This document shows, in pieces, positions 32,701 to 44,917 of a stretch of 64,000 nt of DNA. Position 1 is the stretch's first letter, and each line of letters starts with the position of its first letter. Source of the DNA: Cenococcum geophilum 1.58. Its lineage: Eukaryota > Ascomycota > Dothideomycetes > Gloniales > Gloniaceae. A model generated the notes under the pieces. It searched no databases and was not told the origin of the DNA. It saw only the letters and a program-made list of their open reading frames with translations. The position numbers were made by a program, and so were the translations under genes. The DNA lies in NCBI GenBank assembly GCA_001692895.1, contig KV748192.1, forward strand, positions 310,001 through 374,000, read 5' to 3'.

Positions 32701-35700
32701 AGTTTAGTAAATATATTAAGCACTTCCTCCCTAAGAATATAAATAAGCTGCCCCCTTACCGACTATAGGACTATAAAATTAAGATTACCCCCGGAAACTA
32801 GGCCCTATACTATAAAAATAGACCACTCTTACCTACTAAACTTAGGTGTATAAAGAAGTGGATTAATAAGATGCTGGATAAGGGTTTTATCCGCGAATTA
32901 ACCTCACTAGCTACCGTACCACTCCTCCTTGCTACTAAGCCCGGTGGTGGTATATAAATCTACTATAACTACCAAGGCCTAAATATAGTTACTATTAAGA
33001 ATTAATACCTACTGCTACTAATCCGCGAGACACTTGACGCACTTTATAGCGCTAAGTACTTTACTAAACTTAATATAATTGCTGCGTTTAACTAGATCCG
33101 GATTACGGAGGGCTATAAATAGCTTATAGTATTTATTACCCGGTTCGGACTCTATAAGATACTAGTTATACTATTCAGCCTCTATAATATACCCGCTACG
33201 TTCTAGAACTATATTAACTATATTCTATATAACGCCCTTAATAACTACTACACTACCTACCTTAACGACGTCTTTATCTTTTCTAAAACACGCGCTAAGC
33301 ACACTAAGTATATAAATAAAGTCATTTAAAGACTCGGTAATGCTAGACTTTAGATTAATATTAATAAGTCTAAGTTTTACTCTACTAAAACAAAATACCT
33401 TGGCTTAATTATCTCGACTAATAGTATAATTATAGACCCTAAGAAGATATAGGCCTTATAAGAATAGAAGGACCCGATATTAATTAAAGAACTATAATAA
33501 TTTCTTGGCTTCGCGAACTTCTATTAACAATTTATCTAAGGCTACTCTACCATTGCTATACCTATAACAAAACTTCTAAAGAAGGATATTAGATGGCTAT
33601 AGGGACTAGAATAAGCTAAATCGTTTAAGGCCCTTAAGGGAGCCTTTACTTCAGCACTAGTACTAGCATACTATAACTATATAAAGAAAACAGTGGTAGA
33701 GACAGACGTATTGAATTAGGCTTTTGGCAGAGTCCTTTCCCAGTATAATAATAACGGAAAATTAANACNGGTNGNATTCTTCTCNNTAAAGNACTCCGCG
33801 NTAGAATATAACTATAAAATCTATAATAAAGAACTCCTAGCTATTATTAAGGCTTTAGAGGAATGGCGTCCTAAGCTGTAAGGGACTAAGGAGCCGTTTA
33901 AAATTATTACCGACTATAAGAACCTATAGATGTTTATAACTATTAAGCAGCTAAACCAGCGCCAAGTCTGGTGGGTAGAGTTCCTTTTATAGTTTAACTT
34001 TGTAATTATATATAGACCTAGCAGCAAAGCCACGCTCCCTAACGCCCTAAGCTAGCTACTAGGAATAAGGCCTAAGGACGCTGATAATGAACGCCTTTAC
34101 TACCGAGCCTAAGTCGTTATACCGCCCTAGAAAGTTAACTCTATAATCTTAGAAGAATTACTATATAAGTCCCGTAACTCTAACGACGTGGAGTTTATAG
34201 CCGCTCTAGACCCTAAAATAGCCGAAAAGTTACTAAATAAGTTAATCTGGCTAGGATACTAGGAGAATGAACTTGCAAGAGATATAGTGGCAGCCCTGCG
34301 TGATTAAAAAGCTCGCCGTTAGCTAAAGAAAATTAGGAAATTATTTTGTTGTGACAAGTTAGAATATAGTATTATTAATAGATAGATCTACTTCCGCTAA
34401 CGTCTCTTTGTCCCTAACGCCCTAGACCTCTACCTAGAAGTTACCTATTGTTTTTATAGTAGCAGCCCCGTTAGTTACCTTAGCCGGGTTAAGACTTTTA
34501 ACCTCTTAAACTGAATATACTAGTGGCCAGAAATCTCCCAGTTTATGGCTACCTTCGTTAAAGACTGTGCCCTATACTTTTGCACTAAGACCCCCCGTTT
34601 TACCCTACCCGGTTTCCTAAAGCCACTAGAATTACCCGCCCGCCCGTAGACTAATATCTCGATTAACTATATTACAACGCTACTAGTATACTAACGCCAC
34701 GGTAAGGTATATAAATATATCCTTATTATTATAGACCGCCTAACTAAAATGCGATACCTCGTTTTAGTAACAGGACTTTTAATAGAGGAGTTAGTTAATG
34801 GCTTTATTAATAACGTATATAAGCTCTATAGTATACTGAGTACGATTATCTCTAATCGCGGTATATAATTTATTAGCGACTTCTAGCGACGACTAAGTAA
34901 ACGCCTTAAGATAATCTTGTAACTAAGCTTAGCCTAGCACCTAGAAACGGACGGCTAAACTAAAATTATTAACGCCGCCGTAAATAAATACCTTTGTGCT
35001 TTTATTAGCTTTATATAGGATAATTAGGTTGACTACCTACTGCTTACTAAGTTTACTATAAATAACCAAGTTAATAAGAGCATAGGCATCTCCCTGTTTT
35101 TTATAAATTATAGCTTTAACCCTCACCTCGGAATCGAGCCTACTAGTTCCCGCCTACTAACACTATTAGCACAAGTAAAGAAGGAGTTCTTCCGCGCAGA
35201 CTTTATAGCTAACCGCTTTAAGCGGATATTAATACAGCTTAAGGCCCTAGCCTGGATTTCACAGCAACGCTATAAAGATAATGCTAATACCCGTAGGGAT
35301 AAGAGCGCGTTATTCTACGAAGGTAATATAGTTATGGTTAGCTTAGAAAATATAAAGACAAATAGACCTAAGAAGAAATAGGACAATAAATGGGACGGCC
35401 CGTACCCCGTACTCGCAGTATACTAAGGGGTAGTTATAGTAAACCTCCTGGACCACATTTGAGTAAATAAATCCTTTTATATATCTAAGGTCCGCCTCTA
35501 GGCTACTAAAGAGATCCCTGGCTAAGCAAATATTAATACTATAGAGCGCCGTAATGTACAAGGACGAGTAATAGAGAGAGACAATAACGGCAACATAGAA
35601 GATAAATAGGAGTTTAAGAAAATCCTTAATGTATATGACGAAGACCCCTAGGGCCTAACTTATGAGATTAAATGGAAATATTATAAGGATATAACCTAGC

Positions 35701-35813
35701 AGCTAGAGGAAGACCTAAAGGGTTGTAAATAAGCTATATAGCGCTTTTATAAGCAATACCCTGAGAAGCTAGGACCCCCAGATTGGGTATAAGATAAGGA
35801 AAAGTTATGCTAA
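29768..35813 (+). pseudogene. Chromovirus gag-pol relic with chromodomain
   Basis: Reading continues from MGDTNNAKM at 29768 across many in-frame TAG/TAA codons. The gag zinc knuckle near 30838-30890 has its second and fourth Cys replaced by Tyr (C-x2-Y-x4-H-x4-Y), as expected from TGY to TAY. The reverse-transcriptase active site is YLND instead of YLDD (33258-33269). RNase H follows near 33700-33960 and integrase core sequence near 34440-35300. A chromodomain-like tail lies around 35600-35790 (YEIKWKYYKDIT). Chromodomains of such elements guide integration to heterochromatin. No functional product can be made. Confidence 0.88.
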
Positions 35814-36142
35814 GGTCGCGGCCGACCACCGCATTAAAATTTGTGGTGGTTGAGATGTTATAAAACTTTAACCAGCGGTTAAAGTTGTCTAATTAGCCAA
35901 ATTCTTGCCAAGAAACGCCATACGGACCGATTTGGGTGGTGGTGTGGAGTTCTGCCGACCTTACTCACTAAACTGACTAATTAGGATTTTCCATACCCGG
36001 TATGGAAAATCGCCATTGGCTTGGTTAAGGGCGGTAAGCGGAACTAATATCTTTGCGGTAGAAAATAGGCAACCCCGTATACTGCCTATTTTTAAGTTAT
36101 CTATTCGGTTTGGGGACTAAACTATTTGGGGGAGAGGAGTAC
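35814..36142 (+). other. Chromovirus 3' untranslated segment, little mutated
   Basis: Between the end of the pol relic and the 3' LTR lie about 330 bp rich in TG and CA (for example GTGGTGGTTGAGATG). It contains a short palindrome TTTCCATACC-GGTATGGAAA at 35980-36000. A GGGGGAGAGGAG purine tract just before the LTR is the likely polypurine tract for plus-strand priming. Confidence 0.6.
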
Positions 36143-36329
36143 TGTTACGGCACTGACCTAACGCATACTGTTTTATACTGTCTTGTACTATTCCCTACTA
36201 TTGGCTGGCCCACCACTAGCGACTTAGCGGCTGGCCCTACTATTTGTATACAATACCCCCTTTCTACCTTCTTCCCCTCTTTATACCACAACGTAGTTAT
36301 TTAGTCTACTTCATTGCAGCACTGTGATA
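36143..36329 (+). repeat. 3' LTR of the chromovirus
   Basis: Starts TGTTACGGCACT and ends CACTGTGATA, 187 bp, directly followed by the AATAC duplication. It is the less mutated of the two LTRs at most of the differing positions. Confidence 0.92.
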
Positions 36330-36508
36330 AATACTACGGTATACTTATTAATAGCTAGGTATATAAATAGAAACACTATAATAAGATTTAACTAGTAGAG
36401 TAGATACCTAATAGATTAACTCTAATTATATTCTAAGATTTACTATAAAAAGAGAACTATCTAAGGTAGGGATTATAGTCCTTTAAATATACAACTTAAC
36501 TTCTAAAA

Positions 36509-38222
36509 AATGTACTGGGAGGGGGTAACCTAAGGGATAGACTTTATTAATAATATATACCTAATTCTATACGGAGTAATAGCTATAAAAAAACTAGGAA
36601 ATACTAAAAAAAGCCTATAATACCTATATAGATTAGGTGAGGTAATATAGAGCCAGTTTATACTAGAGAAATACTAATTAATCTACTTTATAAAAAAACG
36701 TAACTAATCTATATCTAAGGCTTTAGGGGATAACTAGTTTAAGGGCTAAGGGTACTTAGCAAATAGGTAGATAGTAAGCTTTAGTAGAATATTATTAGGT
36801 AACAAAGTTACTTTAATTATATATATTACTTTATATAGCTATACATAGTATCTTACTAGTTATTCGTTTACCTTTTAGGGGTCATATTATAGCTAAGTAG
36901 TGCGGAGCTTATTTCCTTATATAGTAGCTAGTAATATAAAGCCATTTCTATTTAGCTAGTAAGAATATCTCTATTAACTTCTATTATGTTTTTGGCTACC
37001 TAAAAATCTATAAAAATAAAATAGTATATATTTATATTTGTTCTATTTATTGCCTAATTTAGTCCCTTTTTAGGTCTATATAGGCTTCTACCTTCTATTT
37101 ATAGGAAAAATCCTTAATAGGGAAAATCCTTAGTATAACCCTCTAGCTAGTTTTACGCGCTCCGCCTTTACCTAGCCTATTTACCTTTATAATATATCTA
37201 CTTTTTATACTATACTTTTAAGGTATTTTAGAAGGTCTAAGGGGTAGTAAAAGGGTTTAGTAATTCGCTTATATACCGCTTTTAGCTTAGCGGGGATATT
37301 TAGTCCCTAAGGGCCTAAAAGGGGGCGTATCCTCCTATATCCTCCTATTAGATCTTATATACTATCTAAAACTACTAAAGAACTTCTTAACCTATAAGCT
37401 ATTATACTACTATATATAGGCCTCTATTTATAAAAAGTATTTAAGTAATATTATTTATACCTACTCTAGTAATAGCCAGTCTTTTACTGTATAGTAGTTA
37501 TAGAAGAGTATTATATAGTATAGTATTTAGGATATAAATTCTTACTAGCTATATATTTAGTCCTAGGACCTCTATCTATAGTAAAAAGGCGGCTATAAAT
37601 TCTACCTTTATCTATCCTTTTTATAGGAGGAGAGTTAGTATTAACTATAGAGTACTTTATATAGTTACTCTCTACACTTATACCGCCTTCTTTTAGCGTT
37701 ATTTCCACTTAATATCTGCCTGCCTTATATATATAGTAGATCTCTATTTATACTAGTAGCCCCCTATCCTCTATTACTATAATAGCGCTTTACTAGCGTA
37801 GCACTAGGTCTCTACTTAGTATTATAATAGCTTTTATATTTCCTATTCTCTCTTTACTACTTATAGGTAGAAGGCTTCTTAGCTTATAGGCTTAGGCGTA
37901 GTGCCCCTTTAGGGGGCCCTTACTCCTTATATACGCTCTAATATTTAGTATATCTCCTTCTCTACTAGGTAGCCTTATATTATAAATGCTCTCTTTATAG
38001 CGGTTACTTCTATATATATATTTAGTAGTAGTACCACTACTTTATATTCTATTATAGTATATAGTGTCCTTTTATAGGCCCCTATAATTCTATATAGGCA
38101 CTAATTTTATAGCTTCTTTAGTGACGCTAAAAAGCCTTTTACTATCTTCTCTGGGATATTAGTAGGACATTAGTGGAACTTTTAGCTATCTTATCCAATA
38201 TATACCTTTTAGGAGCGCCCGT
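36509..38222 (-). pseudogene. LINE-like non-LTR retrotransposon fragment (reverse transcriptase end)
   Basis: On the minus strand at about 38150-37500, reading through stops, the text RIIGAYKRT, then IEYKVVVLLLNIYIE and KRAFII, resembles the region after the reverse transcriptase of fungal LINEs (the segment where GAFKTTP and GIPPLELYL-like motifs are expected). It is followed by degenerate sequence. No LTRs border it. It lies between the LTR remnant and surviving gag-side sequence of the outer Gypsy element, so it probably inserted there. Exact ends are not seen. Confidence 0.4.
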
Positions 38223-38938
38223 TACATTTAAATTTTTTTATTAAAGCCTTTTTTATACTTCCGTTATTGGGAATCTTTATTTTATACTTATTTATTTATC
38301 TTTAAATTAAGCGACTGCTATTTCCTATTAGTTTTTGTCTATTATAGGTCATTAAGTTATTTTTATCTATTTTTTAGAGTCTTAGATTTTTCTTATCTCT
38401 TTTTAAAAATCTTAAGCCTTTAGCTTTTTACCTTTATTAAGTATTAAAGTGACCTACTATTCTACTTTTCTTATATTTTATAAAGCCATAGATATTATAT
38501 TTAATAGAGTTTTAATCCCTATTACTAATCCCTTTTTATAGTAGATTTAACCTCTATCTCTATTATTACGTCCTTAAGGTCTATATACTCCTAATAAGCT
38601 GCCTTTATTACCTTATAATCGCTATTTATAGTTTAATTATTTTAATCCTTAGATTTTATTATATTTTAGTAAAACTAGTAAATAAAAACATTCTTTACTA
38701 ACTACTAGCTAAATATACCATTTTAATTTTAATTTAGTTTATAAAGTTAATCTTATTCTTTATTAACTTTTTTATACCCTAAAGTCTTTTTAACTTAGGC
38801 TCTTATAGTTAATAATTTACGCTATACCTAGCGTTCTTATAAACTTAATATACGTTATTATAATAAAACGCAAAGCTTTTAATTAAACATTCTTTTATTC
38901 CTTATAGTATATTATTATCCCTTTATATATATATTGTT

Positions 38939-41429
38939 GCCTATAAAGCCCTACTATACGCGTTTATGTCGCCGCGGGTGGAAACATTATCTAGAATCCT
39001 ATTCCTCTTAATGGCTAAGTGCAGAGGCGATAGTAGAGAGCCGTCGCAGCGCGTGTAGCGCTGTTGTTTAACTCTATGGTGACGAGCCCACGACGCGTAT
39101 AAAGTATTGCCCTTAATAATACCAGGAGCCTTACTGCCTCCACTTAGAGCTCTTATTCTACTATCTAGGGAGGCCTATTAAGGGAAACTGGGATACGAAA
39201 ACTGCCCAATATATAACTACCTAGCTTATAGCTAGGCCCGAAACTAGCCTTATCCAGCTAGTTAATATAGACGCGTCCTAGGCGTATAACAGGACACCCT
39301 TGGGCTTACACTAGCTCTAAAATCGCAAAGTAAGCGCGATAAGGGCGTAGGGATCCTCCTTTTATAAGAACTTGTTAAGGTTAATGTGTTATAGATACTT
39401 CATATAAAACTTATTAAGGCCCTAAGGCCACCGCAAAGAACTTATTAAGGCCCCTCTATAAGGGCCTATCTGGTATCCAGTACAATTAGGTGACTTAGAA
39501 GAGGGTCTTAATAGGCGTAGTGCGCGCGACCTAGGGGACGGCGACGCGACGGCGACTAGACGGCCTAATGAGGTGGAAATATAGGTAAAGCTCTAGGCAG
39601 GGAAATATAGGCTAGCTTCGACGGCCTTATGGCGTTTAACTTATAGTCGACTTATAGGCGACTTACAGGAGGGTTTTAATAGGTGTAGTGTACGTAACCT
39701 AATGCGTATATGCATAAGGCGACTTATAGGAGGGTCTTAATAGGTATAGTGTATATAACCCGATGCATATATATAGGGGAGGCTATAAGGGAAATATAGG
39801 CTAGTTAGATAAGGACTTAACAGTTAGAGATATAGGCTAGCTTATAAAAGGGGGGGACATAAGCTTAGTTAGTAGGAGAGGAGAGAGTAGGTTATCTGGT
39901 GTAGGACCTAGTATCTCTATAGCCCCTCTCCTATAAGACACAGTCGGCCTATTATAAAAAGACCCTTATAGGTAACGCGAAATAGGAGCTAGTAGTGTAT
40001 AGGGTGTTACGCCCCTATATTACTACTAGCCTCCTATAGGGCATAGTGCGTAGTAGCTACTGCTAGCTTTAGGGACTTTACCCCTTAGCTAGGCTCTAAC
40101 CCCTAGTGTACCTAGTATATAGGTAGGATTACGTCCTGGCCGGAGAAGACTACTATATGGCTTAAGAGAACGGATATGCGTATTAGTATATTAATAGACG
40201 GAACCGTTTACCTCTAGGGCGGCTTGCCGGTAAGATATGCTTAAGAAGTAAATAGGAGTTACTTAGGTAGGGGAGGCTTTTTTGGTCTAGGCCTTAACTG
40301 TAGAAGGTACCTAAGGCTTCTATATTGCAGGATGCAGCTATAACGCCCTTATAGGATTACGCTAGTAGGTACGTAAGAAGGGAGTTGCGACCCCTAGAAA
40401 TAGTAGCTTATACCTATACCGGCGGAAATAATAAAGAAAGGCGTAAAACTAGAGGCTATAGAAGGCTCCTAAGCCGTATAAAAGCGTACTAACTTTGGGA
40501 GGAGACTCTTATATAGACCGCTGGGGGGCAGTTTAGTACTTAGGCTAATCCCATTATAAGATACCCAAAAGAATGGTAAAATTCCCTATTAATTAGTGGT
40601 GGCAGCTAACTGCTTATAAAAAGCCCCAGGCCCTTAGGCTTAGTAAAGGAAAGCTACTTAAAAACTAAGGTAGAGGCCTAAATAAGTAGGCATGTCGAAC
40701 TCTACTATATAACTACCTACGAAGGTATAGAGGCTAACTGAGGTAAGAGGAACCCAAGCCATAGCATGGTTAACGCCATAGGGGGTAAACACTTTAGGGC
40801 TCCGAGAAGGCCTAACGAAGGCAGAAAATATAATGGCAACACTCTTAAGAATAGGAATAATAGGACTAAAAGACTGGCTCTACTAGGTGGGTGTCCTAGT
40901 AGGTAGCCCGAGATGCGAATATAGCTGGCTAAAATAGACACCAAAACACGTAATACTATTATGCCCCTTACGCACCAACTAAGAAGCAATACTCTTAGTA
41001 GCTGGCATAGAGAACTATAATACACTGCTCTTAATATAAAAAGGCCTTAAGGCGGTTACCTAGTGGCTTATTAGCTAAAATATACTAAACTAGTTTTGGG
41101 TTATAAAGGAAATAATAATAGAGGGCGGGGGGGGGCGAGTAACGGGCGCCCCCTAATAACTCTACAGTGGTAGAGTAAAGTTTACGATACTAGCGCATCC
41201 GTAGGCTTGTTATAGTAGCAGTAGTTCCTAAGGAGGTTAAAAAGTAAGGTAGTAGAGCACTATAGGTAACTTATAGGCGCCTTGCAGGCGCCTTATAGGC
41301 GAGTCCTAAAAGGTAAGGAGATAGATTACGGGGTTTTCTTAAATAGAGTTTTCTCCCTATATGTATATAAGGAGTAGTCCGCGTAGGCCTAATAGGGATC
41401 TAAATCGGACGTTAATTAATGAATAATAA
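38939..41429 (+). mobile_element. LINE-like insertion with 13-bp target duplication
   Basis: A 2491-bp insertion splits outer-Gypsy sequence that is continuous in the homologous element (around 54600). TATATATATTGTT (38926-38938) and TATATATATTATT (41430-41442) flank it, a 13-bp duplication with one G/A difference. There are no terminal inverted or direct repeats. The right end (CGGACGTTAATTAATGAATAATAA) resembles the right end of the insertion at 61458-62611, while the left ends differ, as expected for 5'-truncated LINE copies. No reverse transcriptase is recognisable in this copy. Confidence 0.55.
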
Positions 41430-42552
41430 TATATATATTATTTATTAGTCTAGTTTCCTTTACCATATAATTGCTTTAATTACTTTTATAGTCTTTAGCA
41501 AAATAATACTATTTTCTATAGTTTCTATAAGCTCCTTCTTTATACTACTTTTCTTACTATAGAGTCCGCCTAACCGTCTTTTACTATTAAGATCCCTAGT
41601 TTAGCCTCCACTTTTTAGACCTTTAATTACTTAATCCTTATTCTTTAGGTTTCTATAATTGCTTATTTCCTCTTTAAGTATCTTTAGTACTACTTAGGTT
41701 ATTAGCTCTGCGCTATACTATAGTTTAAATACCTATTACGGTGTTTTATTTATATACGCTAGTCCCTACTATATTTTATTAAATTTATTACTTTAGTATA
41801 GCTAATTATTTACTTTAATAGCCTATTTAATTAACTCCCTTATATTACTTATATTGTCTATTAGTATTATAGCTACTTAAACTTTAGCATTTAGTCCCTT
41901 TCTATACTATATTATTAACGTCCCTTAGTTTTATTTAGTTTGCGCCGCTAGTATCTAAAACTATATTATACAGTTTATCGCTAATCCCCTTTATATAAGT
42001 TAGCATAGCTTTCCTTTAGCTATTACTATTAATTTTAGATTTTTATATATTTATATAAGCCTAATAGTAAATCTTTTCTAGCTTAATAATATATACTACG
42101 CCTTTAAGTTAGTAGTGGCTAGTTTATTAGCCTATATTTCTATAAAATACAGTATAAACTACTCTAATACCTTACCTATTAAAAATAGTCCTATGTACGC
42201 TACTTAGTCTGCTAGCTATTTTAGCTTACTCCCTTTATATTAGATTTTTAGCTTTATCTATATAAGGAATCCCTTTAGCTTATATTTATCTCCTATAAAC
42301 CTTTTAATTAATAGTATCTTAATCTTTTCTCTCTTTATATTTAATAATTGTTAAAGTAGTACCTAGTCATTAGTATTATTTTATTCTGTAATACCTTTTA
42401 ACTAGTTTATTGTAACTATTTATAAGTTATTATCCCTTATATTAGTATCTCCTTCTAATTCTAAAGTAGCTGCTACTATAGACGGCGTTATAACTACTAC
42501 TTTAGGTAGCGAATTTCTTTAACTTCCTTTATTATAACTATAGTAGTAAATA

Positions 42553-42770
42553 TATAACAAAGCCTTACAGAAAATACTATAGTGGACTTATTAATAGGCT
42601 AGGTATATAGTTATAAAATAGTTAATAATATAAATATAATTAGTAAAGTAGGTTGCCTAATAGATTAACTTTAATTATATTTTAAGATTTACTATAAAGA
42701 AGAGAATTATCTATAGTAGGAACTATAGTCCTTTAAGTATTTAATACTACGCCTAAAAAAAATACTAAGT
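42553..42770 (-). repeat. Right LTR of the outer Gypsy element
   Basis: TATAACAAAGCCTTACAGAA through GTCCTTTAAGTAT aligns with the split left LTR (29390-29414 plus 36335-36508). The distal boundary is not clear because the left copy is cut by the LINE-like fragment. Confidence 0.6.
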
Positions 42771-42924
42771 ACGTTAGTACGTTAGTATATTATATCCCTA
42801 TATTTCTATATTCTTATATTTTAAACTTATAATATAACTAGCTATATAACTTAGCTATCCCTTCATCGGGAAAATATTCGCAGGATGAGATTCAAGTAGA
42901 CTTTGGTTTTCGCGTTTCGCGTAA

Positions 42925-43165
42925 TTGACATGCAATTTAACCAACTCGACACGCAATTAACCAACTTGACACGCAATTAACCAATTTAACACATCTAAAA
43001 GTTAAATAANACGCAGTTAACCTATTTAACAACTTTAAAAGCTAACTATATATTTCTTAACACGCAGTTGACCTACTTAATAGCTAACTATATATTCCTT
43101 AACACGCAGTTAACCTATTTAACAACTTTAAAAGCTAACTATATATTCCTTGACATATAATTAAG
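42925..43165. repeat. Tandem array of about 20-bp units and a longer unit
   Basis: Units of the type GACACGCAATTAACCAACTT are repeated about three times, followed by about three copies of a longer unit containing ACGCAGTTAACCTATTTAAC and AAAAGCTAACTATATATT. It contains one ambiguous base (43009). CA and TG are retained in the 20-bp units. Confidence 0.75.
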
Positions 43166-43217
43166 GTAAAGTTATATGCTAATTACGCAAATGAATTTTT
43201 ACACAGTTTTATTACTT

Positions 43218-43556
43218 AAAGGCTCTGCATAAGGCTCTACACGAAGCTCTATACGAAGCTCTACACGAAGCTCTACACGAAGCTCTATACGAAGCTCTAC
43301 GTACAGAGGCTCTGCACGAGGCTCTGCGCGAAGCTCTGCGTACGGAGGCTCTGTACGAAGCTCTGCACGAAGCTCTGCACGAAGCTCTGCACGGCTCTGC
43401 GTATAGAGGCTCTGCATGAAGCTCTACACGAAGCTCTGCACGAAGCTCTACACGAAGCTCTGCACGAAGCTCTGTACGAAGCTCTGCGTACAAAGGCTCT
43501 GCACGAGGCTCTGCGCGAAGCTCTGCGTACGGAGGCTCTACACGAAGCTCTGCATC
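43218..43556. repeat. Tandem array, 12-bp unit CACGAAGCTCTG
   Basis: About 28 copies of a 12-bp unit (CACGAAGCTCTG with A/G and T/C variants, interspersed with GTACGGAGG variants). The array is open in several frames only because the period is a multiple of three; it is not a gene. Confidence 0.9.
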
Positions 43557-43674
43557 GGGTCCCCGCTATATTCCTGATAGCCTCTCCTATGTAGCTACCT
43601 TATTTTTTTTTATCCATCCTTCCTTCCTTATATCCTCCCTACCTAGGGAGGCACCAGAACGGCAGCCAGTAGAG

Positions 43675-44036
43675 GACCGTTACTAGAACTAGACGACCGT
43701 CGCTAGAACTAGACGACCGTTGCTAGAGCTAGACGACTGTTGCCAGAGCTAGATGACCGTCGCTAGAACTAGACGATTGTCGCTGTCGCTAGACGACTGT
43801 TGTTAGAACCAGACGACCGTCGCCAGAACTAGACGACCGTTACTAGAATTAGACGACTGTCGCCGTCGCTAGACGACCGTCGCTAGAACTAGACAACCGT
43901 TACTAAAACTAGACGACCGTTACTAGAATTAGACGACCGTTGCCAGAGCTAGACGACTGTTTCTAGAGCTAGACGACCGTTGCCAGAGCCAGACGACTGT
44001 TGCTAGAACTAGACGACCGTTGCCAGAACCAGACGA
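43675..44036. repeat. Tandem array, 20-bp unit (first block)
   Basis: About 18 copies of GACCGTYGCTAGAACTAGAC-type units. A second block of the same unit is at 44318-44420. Variation between units is mostly C/T and A/G. Confidence 0.9.
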
Positions 44037-44227
44037 TGACCGTTTGAATAACTAGCTAGCAAACACCACAAATAATTTAATTAATTGATTAATCGAATTA
44101 AACTAGAGCTTTAATATTAGCCTATTACCGAATTAAATTAAGGCCTTCTAGGGAGGCACCCGTTTAAATATAATTAGGGCCTTTAATTAGGCCGACCCCT
44201 CCCCCAAATTAAATTATACACTGATAT

Positions 44228-44313
44228 AGGCAGGTAGGCAGGCAGGCAGGTAGGTAGGTAGGTAGGTAGGTAGGTAGGTAGGTAGGTAGGTAGGTAGGTA
44301 GGCAGGCAGGTAG
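44228..44313. repeat. (GGTA/GGCA)n microsatellite
   Basis: An uninterrupted tetranucleotide run of about 85 bp, mainly TAGG with CAGG variants at both ends. Confidence 0.9.
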
Positions 44314-44317
44314 GAGA

Positions 44318-44420
44318 GGACCGTTGCTAGAACCAGACCACCGTCGCCAGAGCTAGACGACCGTCGCTAGAGCCAGACGACCGTTACCAGAACCAGACGA
44401 CCGTCGCAAGAGCCAGATGA
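44318..44420. repeat. Tandem array, 20-bp unit (second block)
   Basis: About five copies of the unit found at 43675-44036. The flank that follows (ACTAGCCAGCGAACGC then GATTGATTGAATC) resembles the flank following the first block, so a larger segment was duplicated. Confidence 0.8.
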
Positions 44421-44482
44421 CAACGACTAGCCAGCGAACGCTATAAACGATTCGATCGATTGATTGAATCAAGGTACCACAA

Positions 44483-44760
44483 ACAGGTAGGCATAAGTAG
44501 GGAGATGCTGACGGGTAGGCAGATGCAGACAGGTAGGCAGATGCTAACGGGTAGGCAGATATAGATAGGTAGGTAGATGCAAACAGGTAGGCGATGTAGA
44601 CAGGTAGGCAATGCAGATAGGTAGGCAATGCAGACAGGTAGGCAATGTAGACAGGTAGGCAATGCAGACAGGTAGGCAATGTAGATAGGTAGGNAATANA
44701 GANAGGTAGGTAATATAGANAGGTAGGCGATGCAGGCAGGTTGGTAAGTCAATAGGTAGA
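44483..44760. repeat. Tandem array, 17-bp unit
   Basis: Copies of GGCAATGCAGACAGGTA and close variants, period 17, including a few ambiguous bases at 44694-44720. The unit carries the same GGTAGG core as the neighbouring tetranucleotide run. Confidence 0.85.
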
Positions 44761-44917
44761 TAGGTAGAAGAGAACCATCGCTATATTATATTAAATTATC
44801 TAAAATAATATTTATTTTGCTAGTCTTATAAATAGCTTTAAAATAGCTTTTATTTATTTAAAATATGCTATTAGTATAAAAGAGGTAAATATAATTATGG
44901 TTGCCAAATGCGCAGAT

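Larger units (their letters stand above)
29415..36329 (+). mobile_element. Complete Ty3/Gypsy chromovirus, RIP-mutated
   Basis: The 6915-bp element has 187-bp LTRs at both ends and is flanked by the 5-bp duplication AATAC (29410-29414 and 36330-36334). Domain order gag, protease, reverse transcriptase, RNase H, integrase, chromodomain identifies Ty3/Gypsy of the chromovirus clade. It interrupts the LTR of an older Gypsy element. Ambiguous bases (N) occur at about 33766-33801. Confidence 0.92.
29390..42770 (-). mobile_element. Outer Gypsy element (minus strand), fragmented by three insertions
   Basis: The left LTR starts TATAATAAAGCC at 29390, is interrupted after 25 bp by the chromovirus (29415-36329), and resumes at 36335 to about 36508. 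The right LTR starts TATAACAAAGCC at 42553; its outer end is unclear (about 42770). Internal sequence survives at about 38223-38938 and 41430-42552. It matches the gag-side half of the Gypsy element at 48275-61076, so it is a related family in the same orientation. The pol part is missing, its place taken by LINE-like sequence (36509-38222). A LINE-like insertion occupies 38939-41429. All coding is destroyed. Confidence 0.65.

Noticed and set aside
40717..41025. A 102-codon minus-strand hydrophobic frame
   Set aside because: It lies within a LINE-like insertion, is Leu-rich by composition and lacks any recognisable motif.
43199..43493. Open frames giving RAEL/RASC repeats
   Set aside because: They are translations of a 12-bp satellite; no start context, domain or unique sequence supports a gene.
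43675..44036. CRISPR-like regular repeats
   Set aside because: The repeats are directly contiguous with no unique spacers, and the organism is a eukaryote; this is a minisatellite.
44353..44752. Open frames with Leu/Pro/Cys repeats
   Set aside because: They are translations of the 17-bp array; its period gives a 17-residue pseudo-repeat in every frame.
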